From Rhodospirillales bacterium (GTDB lineage: Bacteria > Pseudomonadota > Alphaproteobacteria > Reyranellales > Reyranellaceae), in contig JACPOB010000150.1 in assembly GCA_016185145.1 (NCBI GenBank), positions 1 through 59,259 of the forward strand: a stretch of DNA of 59,259 nucleotides, written 5' to 3'. The position numbers and the translations under genes are program-made. This document shows, one piece after another, positions 16,981 through 26,307 of the stretch. Below the pieces are notes generated by a model, which worked only from the letters and a program-made list of their open reading frames with translations, made no database searches and was not told the DNA's origin. Numbering within the stretch: the stretch's first letter is position 1; each line of letters begins with the position of its first letter.

Positions 16981-18069
16981 TCATTCGGCGGCGCTCAGCT
17001 CGACGGGGTGGCGCGTGTCGACGGGCCGCGACAGTTGCGCGCCGGCATCGAGCAGGCGGCGGTAGATCGCGACATAGTCGCGAGCCATGCGCGCCGCGGT
17101 GAAGCGCTGGTCGAAGATCTCGCGAATGCGCCCGCGGTCGAGGTTGCCGATCAGGCTGACCGCCGATACCGCCTCCTCGATGCTGTCGACCACGAACCCT
17201 GTGACACCGGGATCGACGACCTCGGGCACCGAGCCGCTGTTCCAGGCGACGACCGGCGTGCCGCAGGCCATGGCTTCAATCATGACCAGGCCGAACGGCT
17301 CGGCCCAGTCGATTGGAAAAAGGAGCGCCGATGCATTGCCGAGGAAATCCGCCTTCTCGGCATCGCCGATCTCGCCGATGTAGTGGACGTTGGCATGACG
17401 CTCGACCAGTGGCGCGATCTCCTCGCGCCAGTAATCGTGGTCGACCTTGTCGACCTTGGCGGCGATGCGAAGCTCGCGGCCGGCACGCACGGCAATCTCG
17501 ATGGCGCGGTCGGGCCGCTTCTCGGGCGAGATGCGGCCGAGGAAGGCGAGATAGTCGCCGCGGCGAGAGGCCGGCGGCTTCAGCAGATCCTGCGGCAGGC
17601 CATGATGGATGCAGCCCGCCCAGTTCACCGGCGGCATGGGCTTGCGCTGGTTGGCGGAGATCGACACCAGCGGCGCTTCGCTGAAGGTCTTGTAGAGTGG
17701 ATGCATGTCCTGCAGGTCGAGCCGGCCGTGCAGGGTCGTCACCGTGCGCGAGGCGAAGTCGCGGATCACGGGATAGTGCAGCATGTCGACGTGGAAGTGC
17801 AGCACGTCGAACGACGAGGCCAGCCGGCGCACCTCGTCGAGCATGATCAGGTGATAGGGAATCGGGTCCTTGACGTCGCTCAGCCGCAACGCCTTGGCCG
17901 TGCACGGCACCAGGCGCGCGCGGGTGCGCGAATCGCCGCTGGCGAACAGCGTGACGTCGTGACCCTGCTCGACCAGTTCTTCGGTGACGTAGGAGACGAT
18001 TCGCTCGGTGCCGCCATAGAGCCGGGGCGGCACGCTTTCCATGAGAGGTGCGACCTGGGCGATTCTCAT
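16981..18069 (-). CDS. Family 4 glycosyltransferase
   Basis: 362 residues with two Rossmann halves (GT-B). The N-terminal half has RIAQVAPLMESVPPRLYGGT and DVLHFHVDMLHY. The C-terminal half has LAFLGRISPEKRPDRAIEIA and the retaining-GT EX7E motif in EPFGLVMIEAMACGTPVVAW. Uses a nucleotide-sugar to extend a glycan or glycolipid, with retention of configuration. First gene of the three-gene glucan operon; the next gene starts 13 bases after its stop. The LYGGTERIVSYV opening is common in GT4 enzymes sitting beside debranching-enzyme genes. The acceptor is unknown. Confidence 0.92.
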   Translation of the reverse strand: MRIAQVAPLMESVPPRLYGGTERIVSYVTEELVEQGHDVTLFASGDSRTRARLVPCTAKALRLSDVKDPIPYHLIMLDEVRRLASSFDVLHFHVDMLHYPVIRDFASRTVTTLHGRLDLQDMHPLYKTFSEAPLVSISANQRKPMPPVNWAGCIHHGLPQDLLKPPASRRGDYLAFLGRISPEKRPDRAIEIAVRAGRELRIAAKVDKVDHDYWREEIAPLVERHANVHYIGEIGDAEKADFLGNASALLFPIDWAEPFGLVMIEAMACGTPVVAWNSGSVPEVVDPGVTGFVVDSIEEAVSAVSLIGNLDRGRIREIFDQRFTAARMARDYVAIYRRLLDAGAQLSRPVDTRHPVELSAAE

Positions 18070-18162
18070 CGGGATCCCTCGCTCGGCATCCCGCCGGCCC
18101 TGGCCCGGGATACGCTACAGATGTCGCAACGATCTCACCGGGCAATTGGTTGCCGCTGTCGC

Positions 18163-18534
18163 TCAGGGCGGGGTTTTTATCGTGAACGGAATGTCGCCCT
18201 GGACGACCTTGACATCCTGCATGGTGCGTACCGCCCAGCGCAGCACGTACTTGCCGGGCGGCAGTGTCGGTGCGCGCGCGAACAGCACCTCGGGCGCCGA
18301 TTCCAGCCTGGGCTGCAGATGTTCGACGAGTTGGCCGTCGCGCCAGATCGACAGGCTCGAATGGATGTGGTCGACCGGCCGGTCGAAGCGCACGTAGAAC
18401 GAGCTGCCAGGCTCGCCGATGACGGCTTGCGCCTTGGGCTGGGAGTCCATGACTTGGACCTGTGCCCAGGCAGATGCCGAGAACGCAATCGCAAACAGGC
18501 CGATCAGGGCCGCGCGCCGGATAGAGAATTCCAT
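18163..18534 (-). CDS. CopC-like domain exported protein
   Basis: 123 residues from the ATG at 18534 (MEFSIRRAALIGLFAIAFSA), giving a clean Sec signal cleaved after SAWA; an upstream ATG at 18552 is possible. The mature part is an Ig-like CopC fold: QPKAQAVIGEPGSSFYVRFD, then LPPGKYVLRWAV and GDIPFTI. True CopC proteins begin the mature chain with a copper-binding His; here the chain begins QVQVMDSQP, so copper binding at that site is doubtful. A His pair (DHIHSS) remains. Periplasmic. It lies 93 bases upstream of the GT4 operon. Confidence 0.75.
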   Translation of the reverse strand: MEFSIRRAALIGLFAIAFSASAWAQVQVMDSQPKAQAVIGEPGSSFYVRFDRPVDHIHSSLSIWRDGQLVEHLQPRLESAPEVLFARAPTLPPGKYVLRWAVRTMQDVKVVQGDIPFTIKTPP

Positions 18535-18579
18535 GCAGGATAATTTCTGCAATCATGCAAGGAGTAAAGAGCGGAAGCG

Positions 18580-19617
18580 TCAGACGACGTTGACGGCGAT
18601 GTCGCCCGAGACGTCGACATTGGAACGGTCGCCCGAGGCGCGCAGCAGCACCGAGCCTTTGCCGCTGATCTTGGCGTATTTCATCTTGCCCTCGAAGCCG
18701 CCGTAGCCCTCGATGCGGCAGCCGTCGAGCAGCATGCTGCCGCCGTTGAGGAAGGCATCGACCAGATAGGGCTGCGACTTGTAGGTGCTGGCCCGACAGG
18801 CGAACAGGCGGCCCTCGTTGGCCAGCTTGATGCCGCAACCGCCGTTGTTCTCGAAGCCGCAGCCCATGGCCATCGAGAAGCCGCTGGTGGCAAGCAGGCC
18901 CGGTCCCTTGTTCTCGACGAAGTAGGTCTGCGAGATATTGAGGTCGCGCGGCTCCTGGTACGGGATCGTGCTTTGCGTCTCGATGCCGGCATTGCCGTTT
19001 TTGCGCAGCTGGCCGCCGAAGATGGCGATGGCCGAGACGATGCCGATGTCGCCGATCGAGCCGTTGTTGCGGAAGGTCATGCCGTTGCGGCCGTTATCGG
19101 CGCAGGTGACGGCATGGCACTCGCCCTCGAACACGCTGCCGTCGAAGTGCAGCCCGTCGCGTGCGAAGTGCTCGATGTCGAGGTTCATCAGCTTCCAGCT
19201 GTAGAGCCAGCTGTGATTGGTCAGGCATTCCAGGCCGATCGCGTCCTGGGCGGGGCTGGCGGCGACGATCGTGCCGTTCACGATCTTCATGCCGCGCACG
19301 GCGATGTTCTTGGCGCGCGGCGGAATGCGGATGGTGATGGCGCGCTTGGCAGCGTCGTTGAAGTCGGCGATCAGCTTGGCGCCGTTGAGATCGAGTCCCG
19401 GCCCGAGCAGGTTCGACGTCAGCTCGATCACGATCGGCCGGCGCAGTCGCACATTGCCGCCGCGCCAGTCGAGCACGTCGCCGTCGGCGAACTTGGCGCG
19501 CAGTGCTTCCTCGAAGCCTGCCGCCTCGGTTTCCTTCTTCTGGGCAAGGGCAGGGGCGGCAACGACCGTGGCGCCCGCTGATGCCGCGGCCAGGAACCTC
19601 CGTCGGGTCGTACGCAT
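18580..19617 (-). CDS. TAT-exported right-handed beta-helix protein
   Basis: 345 residues from the ATG at 19617. The N-terminus MRTTRRRFLAAASAGATVVA is a twin-arginine signal ending ALAQ. The rest shows parallel beta-helix character: short repeated strands with NNG/NGG turns (FRNNGSIGDIGIVSAIAIFG, GCGFENNGGCGIKLANEG). This fold occurs in pectate-lyase-like polysaccharide lyases, epimerases and adhesins, and no catalytic signature lets me choose. The frame is open further upstream, but that extension lies antisense to the AsmA gene and precedes the signal peptide, so it is rejected. Likely periplasmic or secreted. Confidence 0.82.
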   Translation of the reverse strand: MRTTRRRFLAAASAGATVVAAPALAQKKETEAAGFEEALRAKFADGDVLDWRGGNVRLRRPIVIELTSNLLGPGLDLNGAKLIADFNDAAKRAITIRIPPRAKNIAVRGMKIVNGTIVAASPAQDAIGLECLTNHSWLYSWKLMNLDIEHFARDGLHFDGSVFEGECHAVTCADNGRNGMTFRNNGSIGDIGIVSAIAIFGGQLRKNGNAGIETQSTIPYQEPRDLNISQTYFVENKGPGLLATSGFSMAMGCGFENNGGCGIKLANEGRLFACRASTYKSQPYLVDAFLNGGSMLLDGCRIEGYGGFEGKMKYAKISGKGSVLLRASGDRSNVDVSGDIAVNVV

Positions 19618-19719
19618 GCCGCAGTTTCCCGCGGCGGGGCCGGTCGCGGCGAGTGATCGAGTTGTGGCTGGCGGCCGGGCCGACCGGGAACAAACGCGGG
19701 ACCGGATCGTTCCCAGCGC

Positions 19720-21657
19720 ATGGCCCGCACGCTCCGGATCCTGGCCTGGACGGCCGGTGTTCTGGTCGCCCTGGTCGCCGTCGCGATCGGGGCCGTCTAT
19801 TGCTATGTCACGTCCGACGATTTCCGCGGCCGGGTCGAAGGCCAAGCCAGCGCGCTCGCCGGCCGCAAGACCACGATCGCCGACGTCGCGATCGACTGGG
19901 GTTTTACCTCGCATGTCCATCTGAGCGGCGTTCAGCTCGCCAATGCCGAGTGGGCCAAGGAGCCCCACATGCTGAAGGTCGAGCAGGTCGATTTCGAGAT
20001 CCGCCTGTGGCCTCTGCTCACGGGCGATCTGGTGCTGCCCAGCCTGGTGATGCGCAGCCCCGAGATCGTGATCGAGAAGGGCGACAACGAGCGGCTGAAC
20101 TGGGAGCTGGGCGAGGCGCCGGCCGCTGCCGCCGTGACCAAGAAGGTCGTCGAGCCGAACAACCGCTTCGAGACGCCGGTGATCGGCCGCCTTGAAATCA
20201 CCGACGGCAAGCTCAGCTACCGGGATCCCAAGCGCAAGCTCGACCTCGATGGCACGGTGTCCACGGCGACCGGCACCGCGGGCGACCAACCGCAGGCGAA
20301 GCTCGAGCTCGAGGGCAAGCTCGAGGGCCGGCCGCTTGCCCTTCGCTTCGTGGGCGGCTCGATCATCATGCTGCGCGATACCGATCGGCCCTACCCGCTC
20401 GACCTCGACGTCACCTTCGGCGCCACCAAGCTCAAAGCCAAGGGCACGGTGATGGATCCCTTCAAATGGACCGGTGCCGATGTCGAGCTGTCGCTCTCGG
20501 GCCATGACCTTGCCGACATCTATCCGTTGCTCGGCATCCCCGGTCCGCCGACGCCGCCGTACAACATCAGCGGCAAGCTTTTACGCGAATCGGGCGTCTG
20601 GAATTTCGTTCAGAGCAGATGGCATGTCGGCGACAGCGATCTCACCGGCGACGTGCTGGTCGACACGCGGCGCAAGCCCGGCCATCTCACGGCCAAGCTC
20701 GTCTCGCAGAAGCTGGTCTTCGCCGATCTGGCGCCGCTGGTCGGCGCGCCGCCCGACAAGCCCGGCGGCAACGTCTCGCCGCAGCAGCGCCAGACCCAGC
20801 GGCAGCTCGAGGTGAGCGGCGATCTCTTCCCCAACGTACCGCTCAAGGTCGAGAAGCTGCGCGCCATGAACATGGACGTGACGCTCGACGCCAAGCGCGT
20901 GATCGCGCCCAGCTATCTGCCGGTGGAGGCCTTGTCCTTCCGCGTCGTGGTGCAGGACGGCGTGGCGACGGCCAAGCCGCTCACCCTGATCCTGCTGGGC
21001 GACGGGCAGAGCGCCAGCGCCGGCAAGATCGCGGGCGAGCTGGTGGTCGACGCCAAGACCGACACGCCCAAGGCGCGCACCAGCCTGGTGCTGAGCGAGA
21101 TCGAGCTGCGCAACTTCTTCCGCAACTCGCGGTACGTCGATGCGACCTACGGCAAGGTACAGGGCCGCGTCGTGCTGGCCGGCACCGGCCGCTCGCTCGC
21201 CCAGGTGATGGCGACGGCCGACGGCCACTTCGCGGCTGCACTGGGCGGCGGATCCGTGTCGAGCCTGATGGTCAGTCTTGCGGGCCTGCAGATTTTCGAT
21301 GCGCTGATCCTCTACGTCACCGGCGACAACCGTATTCCCATCAAGTGCGCGGTCGGCCGTCTGAACTTCCACCATGGCACCGTCACCTTCGACCGTACCC
21401 TGCTCGACACCCAGAAGTCGGTTCTGCACGTGCAGGGCCAGGCCTCCCTGGTCAACCAGGCCGTGAGGGCTGAGGTCGACGCCGACGCCAAGCAGTTCGA
21501 CCTTCTCGACTTGCATGGCGCCGTCATCGTCCAGGGCAAGCTGCGCCAGCCGTATGTCTCGTTGGGCCGCATCTTCCCGATTCCGACGCCGGTGATCGGC
21601 ACGGCCAAGGACGTGCCATGCGGGGAGGTCACCCAGCAGCTGTTCCAGGGCCAGTAG
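19720..21657 (+). CDS. AsmA family protein
   Basis: 645 residues. An N-terminal membrane anchor (LAWTAGVLVALVAVAIGAVY, about 8-27) is followed by a long repeating beta-groove region: GRKTTIADVAIDWGFTSHVH, LPSLVMRSPEIVIEKGDN and LTILLGDG-type strands. A C-terminal AsmA_2-like segment begins near VQGRVVLAGTGRSLAQVMAT. AsmA proteins are inner-membrane anchored bridge-like proteins linked to outer-membrane assembly or phospholipid transport. It is divergent from the beta-helix gene; about 120 bp separate it from the sedolisin gene downstream. Confidence 0.9.
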   Translation: MARTLRILAWTAGVLVALVAVAIGAVYCYVTSDDFRGRVEGQASALAGRKTTIADVAIDWGFTSHVHLSGVQLANAEWAKEPHMLKVEQVDFEIRLWPLLTGDLVLPSLVMRSPEIVIEKGDNERLNWELGEAPAAAAVTKKVVEPNNRFETPVIGRLEITDGKLSYRDPKRKLDLDGTVSTATGTAGDQPQAKLELEGKLEGRPLALRFVGGSIIMLRDTDRPYPLDLDVTFGATKLKAKGTVMDPFKWTGADVELSLSGHDLADIYPLLGIPGPPTPPYNISGKLLRESGVWNFVQSRWHVGDSDLTGDVLVDTRRKPGHLTAKLVSQKLVFADLAPLVGAPPDKPGGNVSPQQRQTQRQLEVSGDLFPNVPLKVEKLRAMNMDVTLDAKRVIAPSYLPVEALSFRVVVQDGVATAKPLTLILLGDGQSASAGKIAGELVVDAKTDTPKARTSLVLSEIELRNFFRNSRYVDATYGKVQGRVVLAGTGRSLAQVMATADGHFAAALGGGSVSSLMVSLAGLQIFDALILYVTGDNRIPIKCAVGRLNFHHGTVTFDRTLLDTQKSVLHVQGQASLVNQAVRAEVDADAKQFDLLDLHGAVIVQGKLRQPYVSLGRIFPIPTPVIGTAKDVPCGEVTQQLFQGQ

Positions 21658-21777
21658 CAAACGCCTACACTTCATCTAGTTGCAGTCTTTGCACGCTGAG
21701 TTGCAGGCTCCGTGCGTTGTGCGTCGCCGCCGCCCACGGTAGGAAGGCGCCGAAGCCACCCCGAGGCCGACGCCGGC

Positions 21778-24738
21778 ATGCCCAGCAGTACTTTTCTCGA
21801 CGCGTACGGCGCCGGTCTCGGCACATCGCAGCAATATCAGACGCTCTCCCAGACCGGGGACTCTGCCGCGGCCGTGGGCGTGTTGAACACGCTCTTTTCT
21901 TACGGCGACCACGCGCCATCGATCACCAGTGCGAGCTCATCGAGCGTGTCGAGCTCCACATACGTGACTGTCGGACTCGTTCTCGACCGCAACAACAACA
22001 TTTCAGCCGACCCGCTGCTCTCCGGCACCTGGGCGCAGCGCCAGGCCGCGCTGGAGCAGTACTCCAACCCTGCCGATCTCTGGGCTACCTACGGCGCGAA
22101 TACCGGCGACTACAACACAGTGCAGGGAAGCGTTCCCAGCGATGCCCTTCTGCTGGCGAACCAGCTCGGCTATTTGTCCTCCGCCCAAGACCGGACCGTC
22201 TGGGCCACCTTCACCGTTGCAGAGTTCGCGCAGTTTTTCGGTCTCGCATCGACCGACGTCTACGTCGTCATGCCGAACAGTAATTCCGGCCAAGCAACTT
22301 TCGTCGCCTGGGCGGGCAGCCTGACGCTTCCCAGTAGTGTCTCCGGCCTGTGGGTCGACCAGGATGTCTCGATCGTCACGCCCACTCTGGTCAACACCGC
22401 GACCGTGCCATTGACCGGGCTGCCGGGCATCGGCAACGGCGCCAACGGTACTCCCGCCCAGACGGTCGCGACGCCGGCGGCCGTGGCGGCCAACTACAAT
22501 TTCCCGCTCAGCGCCGACGTGCCGACCGATCCGATCGCGCTGGTCGAAAACAACGTCAACAATCAGGCAGGCTTGTTCGCGGCCTATAACCTGTATCGCC
22601 AACAGGTCGGCCTGTCTCCGGTCACGCAGGCGCAGTTCCAGGTGCTGTCGGGCGCAACCGATCCTCAAGGCGGCGTGATTCCCGAACTGACGCTCGATAT
22701 CTCGGTCGTTGCCGGCGCTGTGCCCAACAGCACCCAGCTCCTCTATTCGTTCCTGAACACCTGGCCGTACAACGCGAACAGCACGCCTTTCAGCGCCTAT
22801 CAGCAGGCCTTCTTCGACGCGACGAACCATCCTTCGGTGATCAGTTCGTCCTATCCGGCGGTCGGCCAGGCGAGTGCCGGGTCGGTCTTCGACTGGGCAT
22901 GGCAGGAGCTGTTCAAGGACGGTGCACTGGCCAACGTCTCGGTGCACATGGCGGCGGGCGACGAAGGGGCGAGCGCCAACTTCCCCAACGGCACGGTCAA
23001 CGTCGCCCATACGCACTCGTCGCCCTTCACGCTGCTGGTCGGCGGCACCTCGATCGCCGGGCTCTATACCGCCCAGAACGACCAGACGATCGAGCAAATG
23101 GCCGCGCTCGCCGTGGCCGGCGATCCGGCGACCATCTTTCCGCTCGTCGCTGCCGGCCTCAAGACACTGCCGTCGAACCTCTCCGCCGCGGCGCCGGCCG
23201 CGATGGCGACAGTCTTGACGACGATGTTCGAGACGGTCTGGCAGTCGATCTCGCTCGAGTCCGGCCCGCCCGCTTCGGTATCGTTCGGCTCGCACCAGAC
23301 CGGATCGGGCGGCGTGGCGACGGGCTGGTCGATTCCGGCCTATCAACAGGCCTTCGGCCTTTCCACGCTGACCAACGGCAATCGCGGCATGCCCGATGTC
23401 GCGGCGCTGTCGTCCGGCGACACCTTCTACGCCGTCCTGGCTGCCGACTATGTGAACGGCACGTCGACCACGCTGTGGCACGGCGACGGCGGCACCAGCG
23501 CGGCCGCGCCGCTGTGGGCGTCGCTGACCACGCAATTCAACGCCGTCTTCGTCGACCAGGGGCTGCCCAGGCTCGGCTACTACAACGATCTGCTCTACAC
23601 CGCCGCGGTGATCGCGCCGGGCTCGTTCAACGACGTGCAGCTCGGCAACAACGACAACAGCTATTTCACGTCGACGACGCCGACCGGTTACACGTCGTCC
23701 TACATTCCCCACTTGTACGTGGCGGGGACCGGTGAGGGCTACTCCGCGATGCCCGGCTACGATCTGGCGAGCGGGTTGGGCACGCCCAACGGCCTGCTGC
23801 TGGCGCGCGCGCTCTCCGCCATCGCTCATTCGCAGGTCGCCTCCATCACCAGCCCGAGCACCAGCCCACCGATGCTCGACGTCGACGGGTCAGGTTGGGA
23901 CAGTGGTGCCGACCAGGCGCTCCTGTTCCAGACAATGGGCAACGGCGCCACTGTCCACCTCGATCTCGGCGACCATGCCATGCTGTTCTCGAGCGGCGCG
24001 TCGGCGAGCTATTCCTGGACCAGCCGGCTGGCGCAGCAGTCGCTGCAGTCCGATTTCGATCCCGGCCTGGTGCTGCTGTTCGACAAGCAGGCGCAAGGCG
24101 CGGTGAGCTACGCGCGGGTCGCCAACGGCGAGACCGTCGGTGTCACCATCGACGGCGTCGCGGGCCAGGCCACCCAGGCCAGCCTCAGCAATCCCTACGG
24201 CTTCGCCGATTTCTTCGGCGGCGGCGACCAGGTGCGCGTGGCCCGGCCCGTGGCCATCGCCGAGACCGTCGGCGGCCAGGACGACCAGGTTGCCGTCCTG
24301 CGCATGCGCCAGGGCGGCGAGAACAGCCTGCAGCTCACTGTCAACAAGGTCGACGATCTTGCCGGCACCATCGATGGACTGGCGCCCGGCCATCCCGCCT
24401 ACGCCGCGGCGGCGCAGGGCCGTGCCTACCTGACCACGTCCGGCGCCAGCACCATCAACGGGCCGGGCTACGGCCAGTTCGGCCAGACGATGCTTCAGGG
24501 CATCGATGCCGGCGACATCATCGCCATGCGGCTCGACAATCAGACGACCGGCGCTGTCTTCTGGGCTTTCGCCAACGCCAACGAGGTCGTCAACGGCCAG
24601 AAAGTCGGCCATTTGTGGAACTACGGCCTCAATACGTGGGGTTGGGAGGACACGTACGGCGGCGGCGATCGCGACTACAATGACCTCGTCGTCCAGCTGG
24701 ATTTCACCAGCGCCTCCGGTCATCACTGGCTGGTCTGA
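21778..24738 (+). CDS. Sedolisin-like (S53) serine protease with C-terminal DUF4114 domain
   Basis: 986 residues from the ATG at 21778. A pro-kumamolisin-like region (about 1-220) precedes an S53 domain with the full catalytic set: E303 and D307 in PELTLDIS (E-x3-D), oxyanion D395 in AAGDEGASANF, and nucleophile S574 in GDGGTSAAAPLWASL. The end of the domain is marked by GYDLASGLGTPNGLLL. After a beta-rich linker the protein ends in a DUF4114 module (WGWEDTYGGGDRDYNDLVVQ, then a short tail to HHWLV). There is no N-terminal signal peptide. Sedolisins are secreted acid endopeptidases; export here is inferred to use type I secretion, as for the other two DUF4114 proteins in the window. Confidence 0.88.
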   Translation: MPSSTFLDAYGAGLGTSQQYQTLSQTGDSAAAVGVLNTLFSYGDHAPSITSASSSSVSSSTYVTVGLVLDRNNNISADPLLSGTWAQRQAALEQYSNPADLWATYGANTGDYNTVQGSVPSDALLLANQLGYLSSAQDRTVWATFTVAEFAQFFGLASTDVYVVMPNSNSGQATFVAWAGSLTLPSSVSGLWVDQDVSIVTPTLVNTATVPLTGLPGIGNGANGTPAQTVATPAAVAANYNFPLSADVPTDPIALVENNVNNQAGLFAAYNLYRQQVGLSPVTQAQFQVLSGATDPQGGVIPELTLDISVVAGAVPNSTQLLYSFLNTWPYNANSTPFSAYQQAFFDATNHPSVISSSYPAVGQASAGSVFDWAWQELFKDGALANVSVHMAAGDEGASANFPNGTVNVAHTHSSPFTLLVGGTSIAGLYTAQNDQTIEQMAALAVAGDPATIFPLVAAGLKTLPSNLSAAAPAAMATVLTTMFETVWQSISLESGPPASVSFGSHQTGSGGVATGWSIPAYQQAFGLSTLTNGNRGMPDVAALSSGDTFYAVLAADYVNGTSTTLWHGDGGTSAAAPLWASLTTQFNAVFVDQGLPRLGYYNDLLYTAAVIAPGSFNDVQLGNNDNSYFTSTTPTGYTSSYIPHLYVAGTGEGYSAMPGYDLASGLGTPNGLLLARALSAIAHSQVASITSPSTSPPMLDVDGSGWDSGADQALLFQTMGNGATVHLDLGDHAMLFSSGASASYSWTSRLAQQSLQSDFDPGLVLLFDKQAQGAVSYARVANGETVGVTIDGVAGQATQASLSNPYGFADFFGGGDQVRVARPVAIAETVGGQDDQVAVLRMRQGGENSLQLTVNKVDDLAGTIDGLAPGHPAYAAAAQGRAYLTTSGASTINGPGYGQFGQTMLQGIDAGDIIAMRLDNQTTGAVFWAFANANEVVNGQKVGHLWNYGLNTWGWEDTYGGGDRDYNDLVVQLDFTSASGHHWLV

Positions 24739-24859
24739 CCAGCGCCGGCGTCGCCGGACGGTGCACCCGCTCCAGCGACCAAGCGACCCTTCATCGCCAT
24801 GCCCCACTCAAGGTATAAGGGGGTGGGCGGGAGCGAGGGCAGGAAGAGGACTGGTCGAG

Positions 24860-25273
24860 GTGGCAGGTCGGCAGACGACAAGACGCAAGCCAAAGGCGAC
24901 TTCCCAGGCTTCCCCACGAGGTGGCGGCCGCGCATTCCGGCCGGCTCCGACCACGGGGTTCTGGCCGGGGCAGCAGGGCTACGCGATCATCCCTTGGTGG
25001 AATCCCCTGCATTGGAACTGGCGGCGCGGCCTGGTCCGGCTGTGGCTGCTCGCCTCGCTCCTGTGGGCAGGCTATTGGCTCTACAATCTCCAGCTCGCCT
25101 GCGCCTTCTGGTTCGCCCCCTGGTGCGACGCGCCGGCCCATGTCGACTGGCCCAACGGCAGCATGCTTCTGGGCCTGGCCATGGTGCTGCTGAGCGGCCC
25201 GGTCCTGATGCTGGCGATGTGGTGGGTCACCCGCTGGGTGATCCGCGGCCTGCTGGCCCGCCGGGCCCGTTAA
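24860..25273 (+). CDS. Small membrane protein with two transmembrane helices
   Basis: 137 residues from a GTG at 24860, chosen because GGAAGAGGA lies upstream and the earlier part of the open frame overlaps the end of the protease gene. A basic, Ser/Arg/Lys-rich disordered N-terminus (AGRQTTRRKPKATSQ) leads to FWPGQQGYAIIPWWNPLHWN, then helices at about 53-75 and 95-125 separated by a Cys- and Trp-rich loop (ACAFWFAPWCDAP). It ends in a basic tail. No family is recognised. Confidence 0.65.
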   Translation: MAGRQTTRRKPKATSQASPRGGGRAFRPAPTTGFWPGQQGYAIIPWWNPLHWNWRRGLVRLWLLASLLWAGYWLYNLQLACAFWFAPWCDAPAHVDWPNGSMLLGLAMVLLSGPVLMLAMWWVTRWVIRGLLARRAR

Positions 25274-25496
25274 GGCGGCGCGACCGGCTCGAAGGCCGGG
25301 GTCGTCAATCTCAGCATCCGATATGCATCTGCTCGCGTGCTCACCACATCGCTGTCTCCGCCTGCGCCGCTGCGTTGGGTGCCGTACAGCCGCAACGGAA
25401 TGAAGATATCAGGCGGCGCCACGCGAGAGGGTGAGCGGCGGCGTCACTCGGCATCGCCTCTCGTATACGATGGCCCGTGGCGGCGGCTGAAGTGGT

Positions 25497-25904
25497 TTAC
25501 TTGTACGACGAGATCTCGATCAGGCTTCCATCGGGGTCGCGGCAATAGACCGAGACGATCGTGCCCCTGGCGCCACGTTTGTCGGTCGGCCCCTCGATGA
25601 TCGTCACGCCGCAGGCGCGCAGGTGATCGGCCACCGCCTGGGGCGACGCACTGGTCAGGAAGCAGAGATCGTCGCTGCCGGCCTTCTCGTGGTCGGCCGT
25701 GAACCACTCCTCCTTGCTGGCCGAGAGCGGCCGGAGGTTGATCTTCTGGCGGCCGAACTTCATCGAGGTGCGCCGGACCTTTCCCGGCCCAGGATCGAAA
25801 TCCTCGCGCGTCATGCCGAGCACGCGGTGGTACCAGGCGGCCGCGACCTCGACGTCGCGCACGTTGATGACGAGATGGTCGAGAGCGTCGACAGCGAGCG
25901 GCAT
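25497..25904 (-). CDS. VOC family (glyoxalase/bleomycin-resistance) protein
   Basis: 135 residues forming two beta-alpha-beta-beta-beta units: DALDHLVINVRDVEVAAAWY with candidate metal His, and the closing strand DPDGSLIEISSY with the metal Glu. It resembles the YaeR/virulence-protein branch of VOC dioxygenase or lyase-like enzymes. The ligand is unknown. It begins nine bases after the SorB-like cytochrome gene, so it is probably cotranscribed with the sulfite dehydrogenase genes. Confidence 0.88.
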   Translation of the reverse strand: MPLAVDALDHLVINVRDVEVAAAWYHRVLGMTREDFDPGPGKVRRTSMKFGRQKINLRPLSASKEEWFTADHEKAGSDDLCFLTSASPQAVADHLRACGVTIIEGPTDKRGARGTIVSVYCRDPDGSLIEISSYK

Positions 25905-25913
25905 GGTCTACTC

Positions 25914-26300
25914 CTACTTGGCGCCTTTGGTTGCCGTCAGATAATCGACGATCGCCGCCGCATTGGCCTGGTCGATCGGCGCCTTGAAGGCATGGATCAT
26001 CTTGTCGACTTCGGCGGCCCATGTCGCCCTGGCGAAGCTGGGCTGGGTCAGCACCATGCCGGCGGAGTGGCAGGACAGGCAATTGGCATTGATCGCGTCC
26101 GCTGCCGCCCCGCCGGGAAAGGTGACGTCGCTGGTCGGCAGCTCGACCGACACCGATTTCAGCGCGAAGGTCGGCGTCGACGGGGCCGCGGAGGCTGCAG
26201 GCGGCAACAGGTCCTTCGGCCCGGGGTGGCCGATGATCGCCAGCACCACGCCCGCCAGCACGGCGGCGCCGAATCCGACTTGAGCGGCATTGATGGTCAT
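25914..26300 (-). CDS. sorB: Cytochrome c subunit of sulfite dehydrogenase (SorB-like)
   Basis: 128 residues. An N-terminal signal or anchor (GFGAAVLAGVVLAIIG) is followed by a single haem-binding motif C74-x2-C77-H78 in NANCLSCHSAGM. M82, close behind the haem motif, is not an obvious axial ligand. It resembles SorB, the electron-accepting partner of SorA. The ATG lies seven bases after the stop of the SorA-like gene, which supports a heterodimer passing electrons from sulfite oxidation to respiratory cytochrome c. Periplasmic. Confidence 0.85.
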   Translation of the reverse strand: MTINAAQVGFGAAVLAGVVLAIIGHPGPKDLLPPAASAAPSTPTFALKSVSVELPTSDVTFPGGAAADAINANCLSCHSAGMVLTQPSFARATWAAEVDKMIHAFKAPIDQANAAAIVDYLTATKGAK

Positions 26301-26307
26301 GGGCGCC

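Noticed and set aside
19618..20505. N-terminal extension of the beta-helix protein frame
   Set aside because: It lies entirely antisense to the AsmA gene and would place a twin-arginine signal in the middle of the protein.
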